From Peteryoungia algae (GTDB lineage: Bacteria > Pseudomonadota > Alphaproteobacteria > Rhizobiales > Rhizobiaceae), in NCBI RefSeq assembly GCF_030369675.1, contig NZ_CP128477.1:248001-312000 (forward strand): a stretch of DNA of 64,000 nt. Reading direction: 5' to 3'. The notes beneath the pieces are model-generated. The model ran no database searches. It had not been told where the DNA came from and worked only from the letters and a program-made list of their open reading frames with translations. Below, piece after piece: positions 35,569 to 44,394 of this stretch. A program made the translations under genes and the position numbers. The number at the start of each line of letters is the position of its first letter. Position 1 is the first letter of the stretch.

Positions 35569-35659
35569 GGAGAGGTGGCCGAGTGGTCGAAGGCGCTCCC
35601 CTGCTAAGGGAGTATACGTCAAAAGCGTATCGAGGGTTCGAATCCCTTCCTCTCCGCCA
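35569..35659 (+). tRNA. tRNA-Ser (anticodon GCU)
   Basis: 91 bases with encoded CCA. The acceptor stem is GGAGAGG / CCTCTCC, the anticodon stem CTCCC / GGGAG encloses loop CTGCTAA with anticodon GCT at 35603-35605, and there is the long variable arm typical of tRNA-Ser. The T arm GAGGGTTCGAATCCCTT is intact. It sits between the two porins. No second copy of its 3' end, as an integration site would leave, is seen in the window. Confidence 0.97.
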
Positions 35660-35880
35660 TCACGATATTCCCTGACATGATCGATTGAGCTTCACACGGG
35701 GCTTTCGCACGCCTGGTTTTGGCAGCTCGTCTTCGTGCCTGGCGCGGCGACGGTGGGGCCGGAATACAGTGACATTGAGTGCGATCCCGCAGGGGCTGAC
35801 ATCACCAGCAAAATCGTAATTTGGCCTAAGTGACTGTAAATGCGTGATTTTCCGGCCGTAGGGACGCCGTGACCTCTATA

Positions 35881-35896
35881 ATTGACTGGAGGTCAA
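35881..35896 (+). promoter_or_regulatory. Hairpin around the porin ribosome-binding site
   Basis: TTGAC and GTCAA (35882-35886, 35892-35896) flank TGGAG, so the Shine-Dalgarno GGAGG lies in and beside the loop of a small hairpin. At this porin the stem extends to six pairs. The identical 5-bp version precedes porin 1. It may affect porin translation. Confidence 0.45.
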
Positions 35897-36254
35897 TAAT
35901 GAACATCAAGAGCCTTCTTCTCGGCTCCGCTGCAGCTCTCGCTGTAGTTTCCGGCGCTCAGGCCGCTGACGCAATCGTCGCCGCCGAGCCCGAGCCCATG
36001 GAATACGTTCGCGTTTGCGACGCCTTCGGCACCGGCTACTTCTACATCCCCGGCACCGAAACCTGCCTGAAGATCGGCGGCGAAGTTCGCGTGACCCTTT
36101 CGGCGAACGAGAACAGCGGTCTCTTCGGGACCACGACGACCAATGACGATTGGGACAGCGCTGTTCGTGCACGTCTGTCGTTCGAAGCCAAGAATGACTC
36201 GGAGCTGGGCACCATCGGTTCCTACATCCGTATTCAGGCCGACAGCCAGGGTGC
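35882..36254 (+). repeat. Right arm of the 373-bp porin inverted repeat
   Basis: This is the counterpart of 34607-34979 in opposite orientation, with one mismatch. The two arms enclose 902 bases with both porin promoters and tRNA-Ser. Confidence 0.95.
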
Positions 36255-36939
36255 TACCACGTCGGGCGTTGGTGTGACACTTGATCAGGCATACATCACC
36301 GTTGGTGGCTTCAAGGTTGGTCGTGCGGTCACCTTTGCTGACGATTGGGGTCTGGCTGGCGAGTCCGACTCGTTCTTCGGTAATACGAAGTTCAATATGG
36401 CTTCCTACACCTACTCGGCTGACGCCTTCACGGTTGGTCTCGGCATCGACGACCTGTCTGACTCCGGCGCTGTTGCTGGCACCCCAGGCTTCCTCGGCGG
36501 CGGCAACGAAGTTGGCCTGGAAGGCGTTGTTTCCGCTTCCCTCGGCATGGCAACCGTCACCGTCAACGGCGTTTACGACTTCGGCTCGGAAGAGGGCGCC
36601 ATCGCTGGTGTTATCGCTGCTGACGTTGGTCCGGGCACTTTCGCGCTCGCTGCTGCTTGGGCTTCTGGCCAGTCGACCGGCTACGACTTCACGTCTGAAT
36701 GGACGGTTGGCGCAGCCTACACCTTCAAGGCAACTGACAAGCTCTCGATCACTCCTCAGGTAGTTTACTGGGGCGACTACGGCTTCAACGCTGCTGGCAA
36801 TGATGCTTGGGGTGCAGACCTGCTTGTCGAGTACAAGCTGGCTGCCGGCCTGACCGCTTCGGCTGATGTTCGTTATCGGGATCTGGAAAACAGCGGCGAC
36901 AACTGGGATGGCTTCGTTCGCCTGACTCGCTCCTTCTAA
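35899..36939 (+). CDS. Outer membrane porin (RopA/Omp2b, Porin_2 family), copy 2
   Basis: 346 residues, 12 more than copy 1 because of a longer loop around residues 185-200 (SDSGAVAGTPGFLGGGNEV). The signal peptide and first ~118 residues equal copy 1, and the C-terminus ends in LTRSF. Beyond the conserved 5' block the coding sequence uses more T-ending codons than copy 1. The terminator at 36964-36988 follows. Loop differences suggest different permeability or phage and antibody recognition, which is an inference. Confidence 0.95.
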   Translation: MNIKSLLLGSAAALAVVSGAQAADAIVAAEPEPMEYVRVCDAFGTGYFYIPGTETCLKIGGEVRVTLSANENSGLFGTTTTNDDWDSAVRARLSFEAKNDSELGTIGSYIRIQADSQGATTSGVGVTLDQAYITVGGFKVGRAVTFADDWGLAGESDSFFGNTKFNMASYTYSADAFTVGLGIDDLSDSGAVAGTPGFLGGGNEVGLEGVVSASLGMATVTVNGVYDFGSEEGAIAGVIAADVGPGTFALAAAWASGQSTGYDFTSEWTVGAAYTFKATDKLSITPQVVYWGDYGFNAAGNDAWGADLLVEYKLAAGLTASADVRYRDLENSGDNWDGFVRLTRSF

Positions 36940-36963
36940 TTCGATCTCCAGATCGGATAAGGG

Positions 36964-36988
36964 AAGCCCGGCCTTGTGCCGGGCTTTT
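36964..36988 (+). terminator. Terminator of the second porin gene
   Basis: Stem AAGCCCGGC / GCCGGGCTT with a five-base loop, followed by TTTT. Confidence 0.85.
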
Positions 36989-37064
36989 CCGTTTTGAACG
37001 TCGAAATGGCGGGGAAGAGCGTTTGGCCGACGCCTTGCGCCAGAACACGCCCCGCGCGGGCTGT

Positions 37065-37925
37065 CTAGCGCTGCAGAAAGCCGCCAATCTCCTCCGCCAG
37101 CCCTGAGAGATGCAGCAGCGGCGCGTGCCCTTGACCTCCGGCCTCGATCGCCACCAGTCCCGGATGCCGCCGCACCATCTCCTCCACGGTATCGGGCGAC
37201 AGCAGGCGCGAGTGTTCGCCCCGTACCACCATCATCGGTTTCTCTGTCAACGCCGCGAACTGCGGCCAAAGATCCGGCAGGCCCTGGCTGAGGTCAGCGG
37301 TCCGGAACTGTTCGGCAATATCGGGATCGAAATCCGCCACCACCTGGCCATCCACTTCCCGGTAAAGCGCCTGCGCCATGTGGGCCCAGTCTTCGCCGCC
37401 GAGCGCCGGGAACTCCGCCCCATGCGTGGCCCGCAGGATTTCCGCCGCCTCCGCGAAATTCGCCGGCGTCCGGCGGCTCCCGAGATAGCCCTGAATCTGC
37501 CGCAGCCCGTCCACGTCCAGCACGGGGCCGATATCGTTCAAAACCAGACGTTCGATGCGCTCCAGATGCGTCATGGCCAGAACATGCAGGATGAGCCCGC
37601 CGCGCGAGGTTCCGATGAAGGCAGCGCTTTCGATCTCCAGCTGGTCCAGCACGCTGATGACATCTCCGGCTTCCACCGGGATCGTGTAGCGCTCGGGCTG
37701 TGGGTCGCGATCGGAGAGCCCGCGCCCGCGCGAGGAGATCGCGATCACCCGCCGGCTATAGGGCGGCGCCGCAAGGATGCGGGCGAGATCCTCGAAATCC
37801 AGAAGGTTGCGGGTGAGCCCCGGCAGGCAGACGACCGGGATCCCCGGATTGTCGTCGCCATGAATGCGCACATGCAGCGTCAAGCCATCTGGCACGGTGA
37901 TGAAACGGTCGATGCTGTCGGCCAT
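37065..37925 (-). CDS. Alpha/beta hydrolase
   Basis: 286 residues. The nucleophile elbow GTSRGG, the oxyanion region CLPGLTRNLLDFEDLA, and the catalytic His in GGQGHAPLLH near the C-terminus fit the alpha/beta hydrolase fold (the Asp is probably in VVRGEHSRLLSPD). It is cytosolic. The substrate, probably an ester or C-C bond compound, is unknown. Confidence 0.9.
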   Translation of the reverse strand: MADSIDRFITVPDGLTLHVRIHGDDNPGIPVVCLPGLTRNLLDFEDLARILAAPPYSRRVIAISSRGRGLSDRDPQPERYTIPVEAGDVISVLDQLEIESAAFIGTSRGGLILHVLAMTHLERIERLVLNDIGPVLDVDGLRQIQGYLGSRRTPANFAEAAEILRATHGAEFPALGGEDWAHMAQALYREVDGQVVADFDPDIAEQFRTADLSQGLPDLWPQFAALTEKPMMVVRGEHSRLLSPDTVEEMVRRHPGLVAIEAGGQGHAPLLHLSGLAEEIGGFLQR

Positions 37926-38012
37926 GCGGCACTCCCTCGCGTCGTGATACCCATGCGAGCCTAGCCGAGGCTGCGCCCGGGGTCATCCATCAATCAGGGG
38001 AGGGTGGGCGAC

Positions 38013-40082
38013 CTACCGCCCGAAGCGCAGGTCGTGCACGATGTCGGTCTTCTGGCCGAGCCGGCTCTTGTAGACCTGATAATTTTCCATCACCCGCATG
38101 ACGTAATTGCGCGTTTCGGGAAAGGGGATTCGCTCGATCCAGTCGACCACCTCGTCGATCGACTTGCCGCGCGGATCGCCATAACGTTCGATCCACTCAG
38201 GCACTTTGCGCGGACCGGCATTATAGGCGATGAAGGTCAGGATATAGGAGCCGCCGAAAGCGTCGATCTGTTCGCCGAGATAATGGGCGCCAAGCGTGGC
38301 GTTGAAGCCGGGATCCCGCGTCAGCTTGTCCGGTTGATAGGCGATGCCGTGCCGTGCCGCGACCCCCTTGGCGGTGGAAGGCAGGAGCTGCAACAGCCCG
38401 CGCGCATTGGCCGGTGAGACGGCCGCCGGATTGAACGCGCTCTCCTGACGGGCGATGGCATAGGCGAGCGCCTTGCCGGAGCCTGCAATATTGGCGCTGG
38501 CCGGGATGACGCCGACGGGGAAGGCAAGCGCTGGAACATCGATGCCCCGCGCATAGGCCGTCTTGCCGATCTGCAGCGACAATTGATGCCCGCCCTCCGA
38601 TTTTTCCGCCCGCGCGCTGAGGAGTGCGAGTTCGCCGGGACTGTCCAGCTGATCGGCGAGCGCCCGGTAGAGGCTCTGCGCCCGCCAGCCATGGCCGGCC
38701 GCCTCGTAACGCGCGATCGCCTGGATCGCCTCGCGGCCTTGGAAACGCTGACGGTCTTCGTCGCTGGGCTGCGGATAGGGGATCTGAATGCCGGGCCTGT
38801 CGATGCGCGCCGCTGCGAGTTGACCGTAGAAGGTGCTCGAATGCTGGGCCGCGCGGGCCAAATGCTCCCCTGCCTTGCCGTCCTTCAATGCTTCCGCGGC
38901 GCGGCCCAGCCAGTACCAGGCCCGGCTTGCCGAAAGCGGCCGGTTCGAGACCTCGAGGATGCGGGCAAAGTGTTCGCTTGCGGTTTTGGGATCGTTGAGG
39001 GCGCGGAGCGCATACCAGCCGGCATGGAATTCGGCGTCGGCAATATCCGTCGCTTCGGTCGCCACATGACGCGAAACGATCTTGTACGCCTCGCGATACT
39101 TCCCGAGATCGGCGAGCCCGCGCGCAACGATCCGCTGCTCGTCCCACCAGGCGCCGCCATTGATCAGCACTTTCGGATCGCGCGGCATCTGCTCGATCAG
39201 TTTGGCCGCCTCTTCGAAATCCTGGGCACGCCGGAGGGTCTCAAGGCGGATGAAGAGCAGGGCAGGGTCCTTTGCCCAGGACTTGTCGACGGCTGCAATC
39301 AGCGCATCGACATTCTTCGCGCGCGAGATCAGACCTGCCCAGGCCTTGTACAGCGATTGTGCCTCACCGAGCGTGGCAAAGCGTTTCGCCTGGCTCGCCC
39401 GCTCGCGGTAGAGCAGATAGTCCATGCGCGCGCGATGGTCGGCCGTCGTCAGCAGGCCGGAAAATTCCGATATCACCCGGTCTTCGGTCTCTACATCCAG
39501 CGCATCGCCGCGCCAGAGGTCGCGGATGAGGCGGGTGGCCCTGGCCTTGTCGCCGCTGGCGAGATGGGCGCGCGCCAAAAGCATCGTGCCTTCGGTCGTC
39601 TCTGGTGCGGTGTCGCCGAAGGCGGCGAGCACGGCGGCGGGCGCCGGGTTTTCGCGGAAGAGCGCCTTTTCCGAATTCGCCCGGAAGGATTTGAGCCCCG
39701 GCCAGCCCTGAAGCTGCCGCTGGGCGCCCGCAATCTCGGTCGCCGGCACGTCGCCGAGCCCCGACATTGATATCGACCAGGTCAGCATCTGCCGGTCGAG
39801 GCTGTCGGGCATGCGGTTGCGGATGGCGATCGCCTCGGCGCCGTCGCGGTTTGACAGCGCGTCCAACCCTGCCTTGAGCTGCGGATTGACGGCCGCCAGC
39901 CGCTCACCGCGCGGAATGGCGCCTGTCGTCTCGAACGAAGGGGGCGTGGCCCTAGCAGGCGCAAAGCCCAGCGGCTTGACTGCAGGCACCGGAACGGAGG
40001 CCGGTTCCTGGCCCAGCACAGGCAGCGGCAGCACGGCAAGGCCGAGGCCGAAAACGGTAGCTTTGAGAAAGGTCGTCTTCAT
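38013..40082 (-). CDS. Soluble lytic murein transglycosylase (Slt70-like)
   Basis: 689 residues. A signal peptide (MKTTFLKATVFGLGLAVLPL, then a small side-chain cleavage site) leads to a long superhelical alpha domain and a C-terminal SLT lysozyme-like domain. The catalytic glutamate is Glu547 in ARQESAFNPAAVSPANARG. It cleaves peptidoglycan glycan strands to 1,6-anhydro products in the periplasm. The start at 40082 is preferred over upstream starts because it begins the signal peptide. It is divergent from dapA. Confidence 0.9.
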   Translation of the reverse strand: MKTTFLKATVFGLGLAVLPLPVLGQEPASVPVPAVKPLGFAPARATPPSFETTGAIPRGERLAAVNPQLKAGLDALSNRDGAEAIAIRNRMPDSLDRQMLTWSISMSGLGDVPATEIAGAQRQLQGWPGLKSFRANSEKALFRENPAPAAVLAAFGDTAPETTEGTMLLARAHLASGDKARATRLIRDLWRGDALDVETEDRVISEFSGLLTTADHRARMDYLLYRERASQAKRFATLGEAQSLYKAWAGLISRAKNVDALIAAVDKSWAKDPALLFIRLETLRRAQDFEEAAKLIEQMPRDPKVLINGGAWWDEQRIVARGLADLGKYREAYKIVSRHVATEATDIADAEFHAGWYALRALNDPKTASEHFARILEVSNRPLSASRAWYWLGRAAEALKDGKAGEHLARAAQHSSTFYGQLAAARIDRPGIQIPYPQPSDEDRQRFQGREAIQAIARYEAAGHGWRAQSLYRALADQLDSPGELALLSARAEKSEGGHQLSLQIGKTAYARGIDVPALAFPVGVIPASANIAGSGKALAYAIARQESAFNPAAVSPANARGLLQLLPSTAKGVAARHGIAYQPDKLTRDPGFNATLGAHYLGEQIDAFGGSYILTFIAYNAGPRKVPEWIERYGDPRGKSIDEVVDWIERIPFPETRNYVMRVMENYQVYKSRLGQKTDIVHDLRFGR

Positions 40083-40303
40083 CCACACACCGCAACCATA
40101 ACACAACGCCGCCAGTAGGCGGAGAACGTGGTTAACAAAGCCTTGACGTGGTCGTTCACATTCTCTCGAACGAAGCCTCGGAAAACCGTCACAAATCTCC
40201 CTTGCATGCGCTTGTCGCACCCGAAGGTGCGAAGTAATGTGCCCCCGATTTAGGTTCAGAATGCGGCCGAAGCGTGGATCTCGGCCCCCGAGGAGTTCAT
40301 TGC

Positions 40304-41188
40304 ATGTATCAGGGATCCATTCCCGCACTCGTCACGCCGTTCACAGATGCCGGTGCTGTCGACGAGCAAGCCTTCGCCGCCCATGTCGAATGGCAGATTT
40401 CCGAAGGCTCCTCCGGCCTCGTGCCCGTCGGCACCACGGGCGAATCGCCGACGCTGTCCCATGACGAACACAAGCGCGTGGTCGAGCTTTGCGTCGAAGT
40501 GGCGAACAAGCGCGTGCCCGTCATTGCCGGCGCCGGCTCCAACAACACGCTTGAGGCCATCGAGCTTGCCCAGCATGCCGAAGCCGTCGGCGCCGATGCG
40601 CTGCTCGTCGTCACGCCCTATTACAACAAGCCGACCCAGAAAGGCCTGATCGCCCATTACAAGGCGGTCGCCGAAGCCGTCTCGCTGCCGATCATCATCT
40701 ACAACATTCCCGGCCGCTCGGTGATCGACATGTCGCCCGAGACGATGGGCGCGCTCGCCAAGGCGCACAAGAACATCGTCGGCGTCAAGGATGCGACCGG
40801 CAAGATCGAGCGCGTCTCGGAACAGCGCATCACCTGCGGCGCAGATTTCGTCCAGCTCTCGGGCGAGGATGCAACGGCGCTCGGCTTCAACGCCCATGGT
40901 GGCACCGGCTGCATTTCCGTCACCGCCAATGTCGCCCCGCGCCTCCTGGCCGAATTCCAGGCCGCGACCCTGGCTGGCGATTACGCCAAGGCGCTTGGCC
41001 TTCAGGATCGCCTGATGCCGTTGCACAAGGCGATCTTCCTCGAGCCCGGCCTTTGCGGCGCGAAATATGCCCTGAGCCGCACCCGCGGCATGAACCGCAC
41101 TGTCCGCCTGCCGCTGCTGGCGACGCTGGAAGCCTCGACGGAAGCCGCGATCGACGCGGCGCTGAAGCATGCGGGACTGCTGAACTGA
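40304..41188 (+). CDS. dapA: 4-hydroxy-tetrahydrodipicolinate synthase
   Basis: 294 residues, the family length. It condenses pyruvate and aspartate semialdehyde in lysine and meso-diaminopimelate synthesis. The Schiff-base lysine is Lys162 (GVKDATG), with Tyr133 (IIYNIPGR), Thr45-Thr46 (GTTGE) and Tyr107 ([11 protein letters not shown]). The start ATG has AGGAG eight bases upstream. A hairpin TCGCACC-CGAA-GGTGCGA (40215-40232) precedes it in the leader. Confidence 0.96.
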   Translation: MYQGSIPALVTPFTDAGAVDEQAFAAHVEWQISEGSSGLVPVGTTGESPTLSHDEHKRVVELCVEVANKRVPVIAGAGSNNTLEAIELAQHAEAVGADALLVVTPYYNKPTQKGLIAHYKAVAEAVSLPIIIYNIPGRSVIDMSPETMGALAKAHKNIVGVKDATGKIERVSEQRITCGADFVQLSGEDATALGFNAHGGTGCISVTANVAPRLLAEFQAATLAGDYAKALGLQDRLMPLHKAIFLEPGLCGAKYALSRTRGMNRTVRLPLLATLEASTEAAIDAALKHAGLLN

Positions 41189-41197
41189 GGGAATGAC

Positions 41198-41226
41198 AAA
41201 AGGCCGGCGGAGACGCCGGCCTTTTT
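41198..41226 (+). terminator. Terminator of dapA
   Basis: AAAAGGCCGGCG pairs with CGCCGGCCTTTT, with a short GAGA loop, and is followed by T's. Confidence 0.85.
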
Positions 41227-41344
41227 GGTTGGGCTGTGCGGAAGCACTCAAACGGCTTTCGGGTTGGCCTGACCAAGTTCTCTATCGAGGGCATCTGTGG
41301 TTGGATTGGAGCTAGGGTCACCAGACCAACCGTCGCGCACCCAC

Positions 41345-41482
41345 CCCCACCTTTATTCCCCCATCCTCCATTCCATATCCGTGACAACAGCCACGCCACC
41401 CAGGCACAGGTGCCCCACGACAAAATGCCAGGTGAGACGGAAGACAAGACCATGTCCTCCAGAGGCCCACCGCGCACCGTCG
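41345..41482 (+). pseudogene. Degenerate copy of the smpB leader and start
   Basis: This stretch aligns with 42114-42260, which covers the smpB upstream region and first codons. Shared blocks include CCACCTTTATT, CATCCTCCATT, ACAGCCACGCC, ACGACAAAAT, ACGGAAGA, AGACCATG and CGCACCGTC, in order. The copy has an ATG (41451) but drifts into a C10A7 run and cannot encode SmpB. It looks like a partial duplication, with the secreted-protein gene at 41559 now between the copies. Confidence 0.75.
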
Positions 41483-41492
41483 CCCCCCCCCC

Positions 41493-41531
41493 AAAAAAAC
41501 AAAACGGCAGGTCACCAAAAGCAACCTGCCG
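41493..41531 (-). terminator. Terminator of the small secreted protein gene
   Basis: On the minus strand CGGCAGGT pairs with ACCTGCCG and is followed by TTTTGTTTTTTT. Confidence 0.8.
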
Positions 41532-41558
41532 CATAAAGATCATTCGAAGAAAAACGGA

Positions 41559-41903
41559 TCAGAAGTCGAGCTCGAGTCCATTTTCGCAGAAGTCGAACTT
41601 GGCCGGCTCCGACTCGCTGCCGTCGGCAAATGTTGCCTTGACCCACTGCGCGCAGCTTTCGCCATTTGTGCTCTGATCCCAGACGAGATCGACAGTCGAT
41701 CCCGGCTTGATGCCGCTTCCGATGTCGAAATAGCCCCAGTCACTTTTGTTCTCCGACACCAATATTTCGGTAATCGCCGTGCTGGTCGAGTTGCTCGCCG
41801 TAAACGAGAATTCGTTGGCTTGGGCGGCAGTAGACACCATCCCGTTACCGGCAACTGCAAAAGCAATTGCAAACAGGCCGAGACGAGCGCGATTGAAATT
41901 CAT
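41559..41903 (-). CDS. Small secreted protein, function unknown
   Basis: 114 residues. A signal peptide ends at about residue 29 (AQA). The mature part is rich in Ser, Thr, Asp and Glu with two cysteines (GESCAQW and DFCENG), probably disulfide-linked, and reads as a compact beta sandwich in the periplasm. I do not recognise a family. It is flanked by the degenerate and the real smpB leader, and has its own terminator. Confidence 0.75.
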   Translation of the reverse strand: MNFNRARLGLFAIAFAVAGNGMVSTAAQANEFSFTASNSTSTAITEILVSENKSDWGYFDIGSGIKPGSTVDLVWDQSTNGESCAQWVKATFADGSESEPAKFDFCENGLELDF

Positions 41904-42227
41904 GTTCTGTCCTCAGATCAATGTGGGTTGGATGCCGCTTCTTCTTGCACTGTCCTTCCGGAAAGTCGATGTAAATGATGGCCTTTGTGAAGTCCCCCCA
42001 AAAGCGGTTTTTCAACTTCTTGCAAAGCTGCGATGCCGATCGGATGCGGCGCGCAGATCTATCCGATGCGAGATGTCGATGCCCGTCGCACGCGCTGTCC
42101 CGCGCGCTGGTGCTCCCCCACCTTTATTTCCCCCCCATCCTCCATTACATACGGATGATAACAGCCACGCCCCGCCCGGGCGCAGGCGACAGACGACAAA
42201 ATCCCGGGCGAAACGGAAGATTAGACC
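41904..42227. other. 324-bp smpB leader region
   Basis: It holds the smpB promoter and the second member of the duplicated leader (42114-42227). It also carries the minus-strand promoter of the secreted-protein gene. No other gene is seen. Confidence 0.5.
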
Positions 42228-42704
42228 ATGGCCCCCAAAGGCTCGCAGCGCACCGTCAACAAGATCGTCGCGGAAAACCGCAAGGCGCGCTTCAACTATG
42301 AGATCATCGACACCTACGAGGCCGGTCTGGTTCTGACCGGCACGGAGGTCAAGTCGCTGCGCGAGGGCAAGGCCAATATCGCCGAATCCTATGCCTCTGA
42401 CGAGGGCGAGGAGATCTGGTTGATCAATTCGCATCTGCCGGAATATCTGCAGGCGAACCGTTTCAACCACGAGCCGCGCCGCCGCCGCAAGCTGCTTTTG
42501 TCCAAGCGTGAGATCAACCGACTGCGCGTCTCGATCAATCGCGAGGGCATGACGCTGGTGCCGCTCAAGATCTATTTCAACGAGAAGGGCAGGGCGAAGC
42601 TGGAGCTGGCGCTCGCCAAGGGCAAGAAGCTGCACGACAAGCGCGAGACCGAGAAGGAACGCGACTGGAATCGCCAGAAGCAGCGCATTCTGAAGACGGG
42701 CTGA
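42228..42704 (+). CDS. smpB: SsrA-binding protein SmpB
   Basis: 158 residues, the usual length. It binds tmRNA and delivers it to stalled ribosomes. Typical segments are [51 protein letters not shown] and the C-terminal basic tail [16 protein letters not shown], which occupies the mRNA channel. The ssrA gene is not in this window. It starts with ATG at 42228. Confidence 0.97.
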   Translation: MAPKGSQRTVNKIVAENRKARFNYEIIDTYEAGLVLTGTEVKSLREGKANIAESYASDEGEEIWLINSHLPEYLQANRFNHEPRRRRKLLLSKREINRLRVSINREGMTLVPLKIYFNEKGRAKLELALAKGKKLHDKRETEKERDWNRQKQRILKTG

Positions 42705-42774
42705 GTCTGATGGCGCGCGCGCATCTGAACGGCACCCTCGGCCCCATCGTCTGCGAGGCGATCTGAACTGTTTC

Positions 42775-42975
42775 CCGAGAGTTTTAAGGGCAGGGGTGTC
42801 GGCAAATACCGCCCCTCTTTGCCCTGCCGGGCCTCTCCCCCAGAAGGGGGAGCGTGGCTGACCAGCCGGTCTCTCGCCCGTCTTTTGGATCGCTGAACAA
42901 AGCGGCAAGCCCCACGCACCGCACTCCCCTTGGTGAGGAAGATGTCACGCAGTGACAGAGAGGGGGCTTAGTCGT
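42775..42975. repeat. RIME-like intergenic repeat
   Basis: The 311 bases between smpB and the NYN gene contain a run of hairpins. They are GGGCAGGGG/CCCC-TGCCC at 42788-42825, CTCCCCC-AGAA-GGGGGAG (42835-42852) and TGTCAC-GCA-GTGACA (42943-42957). The text GAAGATGTCACGCAGTGACA with nearby runs of C and G resembles the Rhizobium intergenic mosaic elements known from other genomes. No gene is seen here. Confidence 0.5.
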
Positions 42976-43015
42976 GCGGCGCAGCCGGAGACCCCGGGAA
43001 AGAATCCAAAGACCT

Positions 43016-43600
43016 TCAGTGCTCGTCTTCGCTCGCCGTTGCCGGTTCCGGCGTGCGCGGCGTGCCGCGTTCGGACGGATCGCGGCCGATTTCGGCTTTC
43101 AGCGTCACCAGGTCGATGAAATGGTCCGACTGGCGGCGCAGGTCGTCGGCGATCATCGGCGGCTGGGTTGCCATGGTCGAGACGACGGAGACCTTGCGGC
43201 CCTTGCGCTGCAGCGCTTCAACCAGCGTGGTGAAATCGCCGTCGCCGGAGAACAGCACCAGATGATCGACCGTTTCGGCCTGCTCCATCGCGTCGATGGC
43301 AAGCTCGATATCCATATTGCCCTTGACCTTGCGGCGGCCCATGGAATCGGTGAATTCCTTCGCCGGCTTGGTCACGACCTTGTAGCCGTTGTAGTCCAGC
43401 CAGTCGATCAGCGGGCGGATCGAGGAATATTCCTGGTCCTCGATGAGGGCGGTGTAATAATAGGCGCGCAGCAGATAGCCGCGCTTCTGGAAGGCTTTCA
43501 GAAGCTTGCGGTAATCGATGTCGAAGCCGAGGCTTTTGGACGCGGCATAAAGATTTGCGCCATCGATGAAGAGGGCAATTTTCTCGCGCGGGTCGAACAT
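43016..43600 (-). CDS. NYN domain (LabA/DUF88) putative ribonuclease
   Basis: 194 residues. A PIN-like NYN domain carries the acidic residues in IALFIDGANLYAA, VKGNMDIELAIDAME and VLFSGDGDFTTLV, which bind metal at the nuclease site. A polar Ser/Glu-rich tail follows (SEDEH end). It probably cleaves RNA. It is convergent with smpB and sits on the opposite strand to rpoZ. The upstream region is unusually AT-rich. Confidence 0.88.
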   Translation of the reverse strand: MFDPREKIALFIDGANLYAASKSLGFDIDYRKLLKAFQKRGYLLRAYYYTALIEDQEYSSIRPLIDWLDYNGYKVVTKPAKEFTDSMGRRKVKGNMDIELAIDAMEQAETVDHLVLFSGDGDFTTLVEALQRKGRKVSVVSTMATQPPMIADDLRRQSDHFIDLVTLKAEIGRDPSERGTPRTPEPATASEDEH

Positions 43601-43895
43601 TTCGATATCCTTACGTCAAATATAATCAACTTCGGCAATCGGCAATCAAAACAATACCTTGCCTCTCAAGATATGACCATGACTTTACATTATGAAATGA
43701 TCATATAAAAATCTATCTAGGGCATCGTTTGGTGCAATCCAAGCAGCCTGTGGTTGAAACGTGGTGTAGAAAGCCTCTTTTTCGGCCCCTATTTTTGGGC
43801 TTGGAGGCGTGTCGGCACGAAAAACTTGAATTTGCCGTCCATTGCCTGTATCGCACCCGTCAATCCCACGCATTCAAGATCGCAAAGGACAGGCA

Positions 43896-44297
43896 ATGGC
43901 CCGTGTCACCGTTGAAGATTGCATCGACAAAGTCGAGAACCGCTTCGAACTCGTTCTGCTCGCGAGCCACCGTGCCCGCCAGATCTCCCAGGGCGCGCCG
44001 ATCACCATCGATCGCGACAAGGACAAGAACCCGGTTGTAGCGTTGCGCGAAATCGCCGACGAGACGCTCTCGCCCGACGACCTGAAGGAAGATCTGATCC
44101 ATTCGCTGCAGAAGCACGTCGAAGTCGACGAGCCCGAGCAGGAGCCGAGCTCGATGCTGGCTTCGACCGGCACCGCCGGCAAGGGCGACGAAGAAGACGA
44201 TCTGCCGGAAACGGTCACTTTCGACCAGATGTCGGAAGAGGATCTTCTGGCCGGTATCGAAGGCCTGGTTCCGCCGGAAAAGAGCGACGATTACTAA
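43896..44297 (+). CDS. rpoZ: DNA-directed RNA polymerase omega subunit
   Basis: 133 residues, the alphaproteobacterial length. [20 protein letters not shown] is the conserved omega start, followed by [14 protein letters not shown]. The acidic C-terminal half is typical of alphaproteobacteria. It helps assemble RNA polymerase and binds (p)ppGpp in related bacteria. The start has AAAGGAC upstream. A perfect terminator separates it from the downstream rsh gene. Confidence 0.95.
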   Translation: MARVTVEDCIDKVENRFELVLLASHRARQISQGAPITIDRDKDKNPVVALREIADETLSPDDLKEDLIHSLQKHVEVDEPEQEPSSMLASTGTAGKGDEEDDLPETVTFDQMSEEDLLAGIEGLVPPEKSDDY

Positions 44298-44344
44298 TCG
44301 TCAACCTGTCGGAATCTAGTCTGTTTCTGACTGTAGGATCTTGT

Positions 44345-44374
44345 GCGCCAGTCTCGTCGACTGGCGCGCTTTTT
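44345..44374 (+). terminator. Terminator between rpoZ and rsh
   Basis: Perfect 9-bp stem GCGCCAGTC / GACTGGCGC, loop TCGTC, then TTTTT. Only 20 bases separate it from the rsh start, so read-through would be needed to co-express the pair. Confidence 0.85.
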
Positions 44375-44394
44375 CGTTTGTGGAGACGAGTGGA

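Noticed and set aside
35569..35659. tRNA-Ser as attachment site for the nearby recombinase
   Set aside because: No second copy of the tRNA 3' end was seen in the window, and the recombinase is not adjacent.
32668..41226. Similar GACAAAGGCCGGC hairpins as a dispersed repeat
   Set aside because: They sit exactly at gene ends with loops and T's, so they are ordinary terminators of similar composition.
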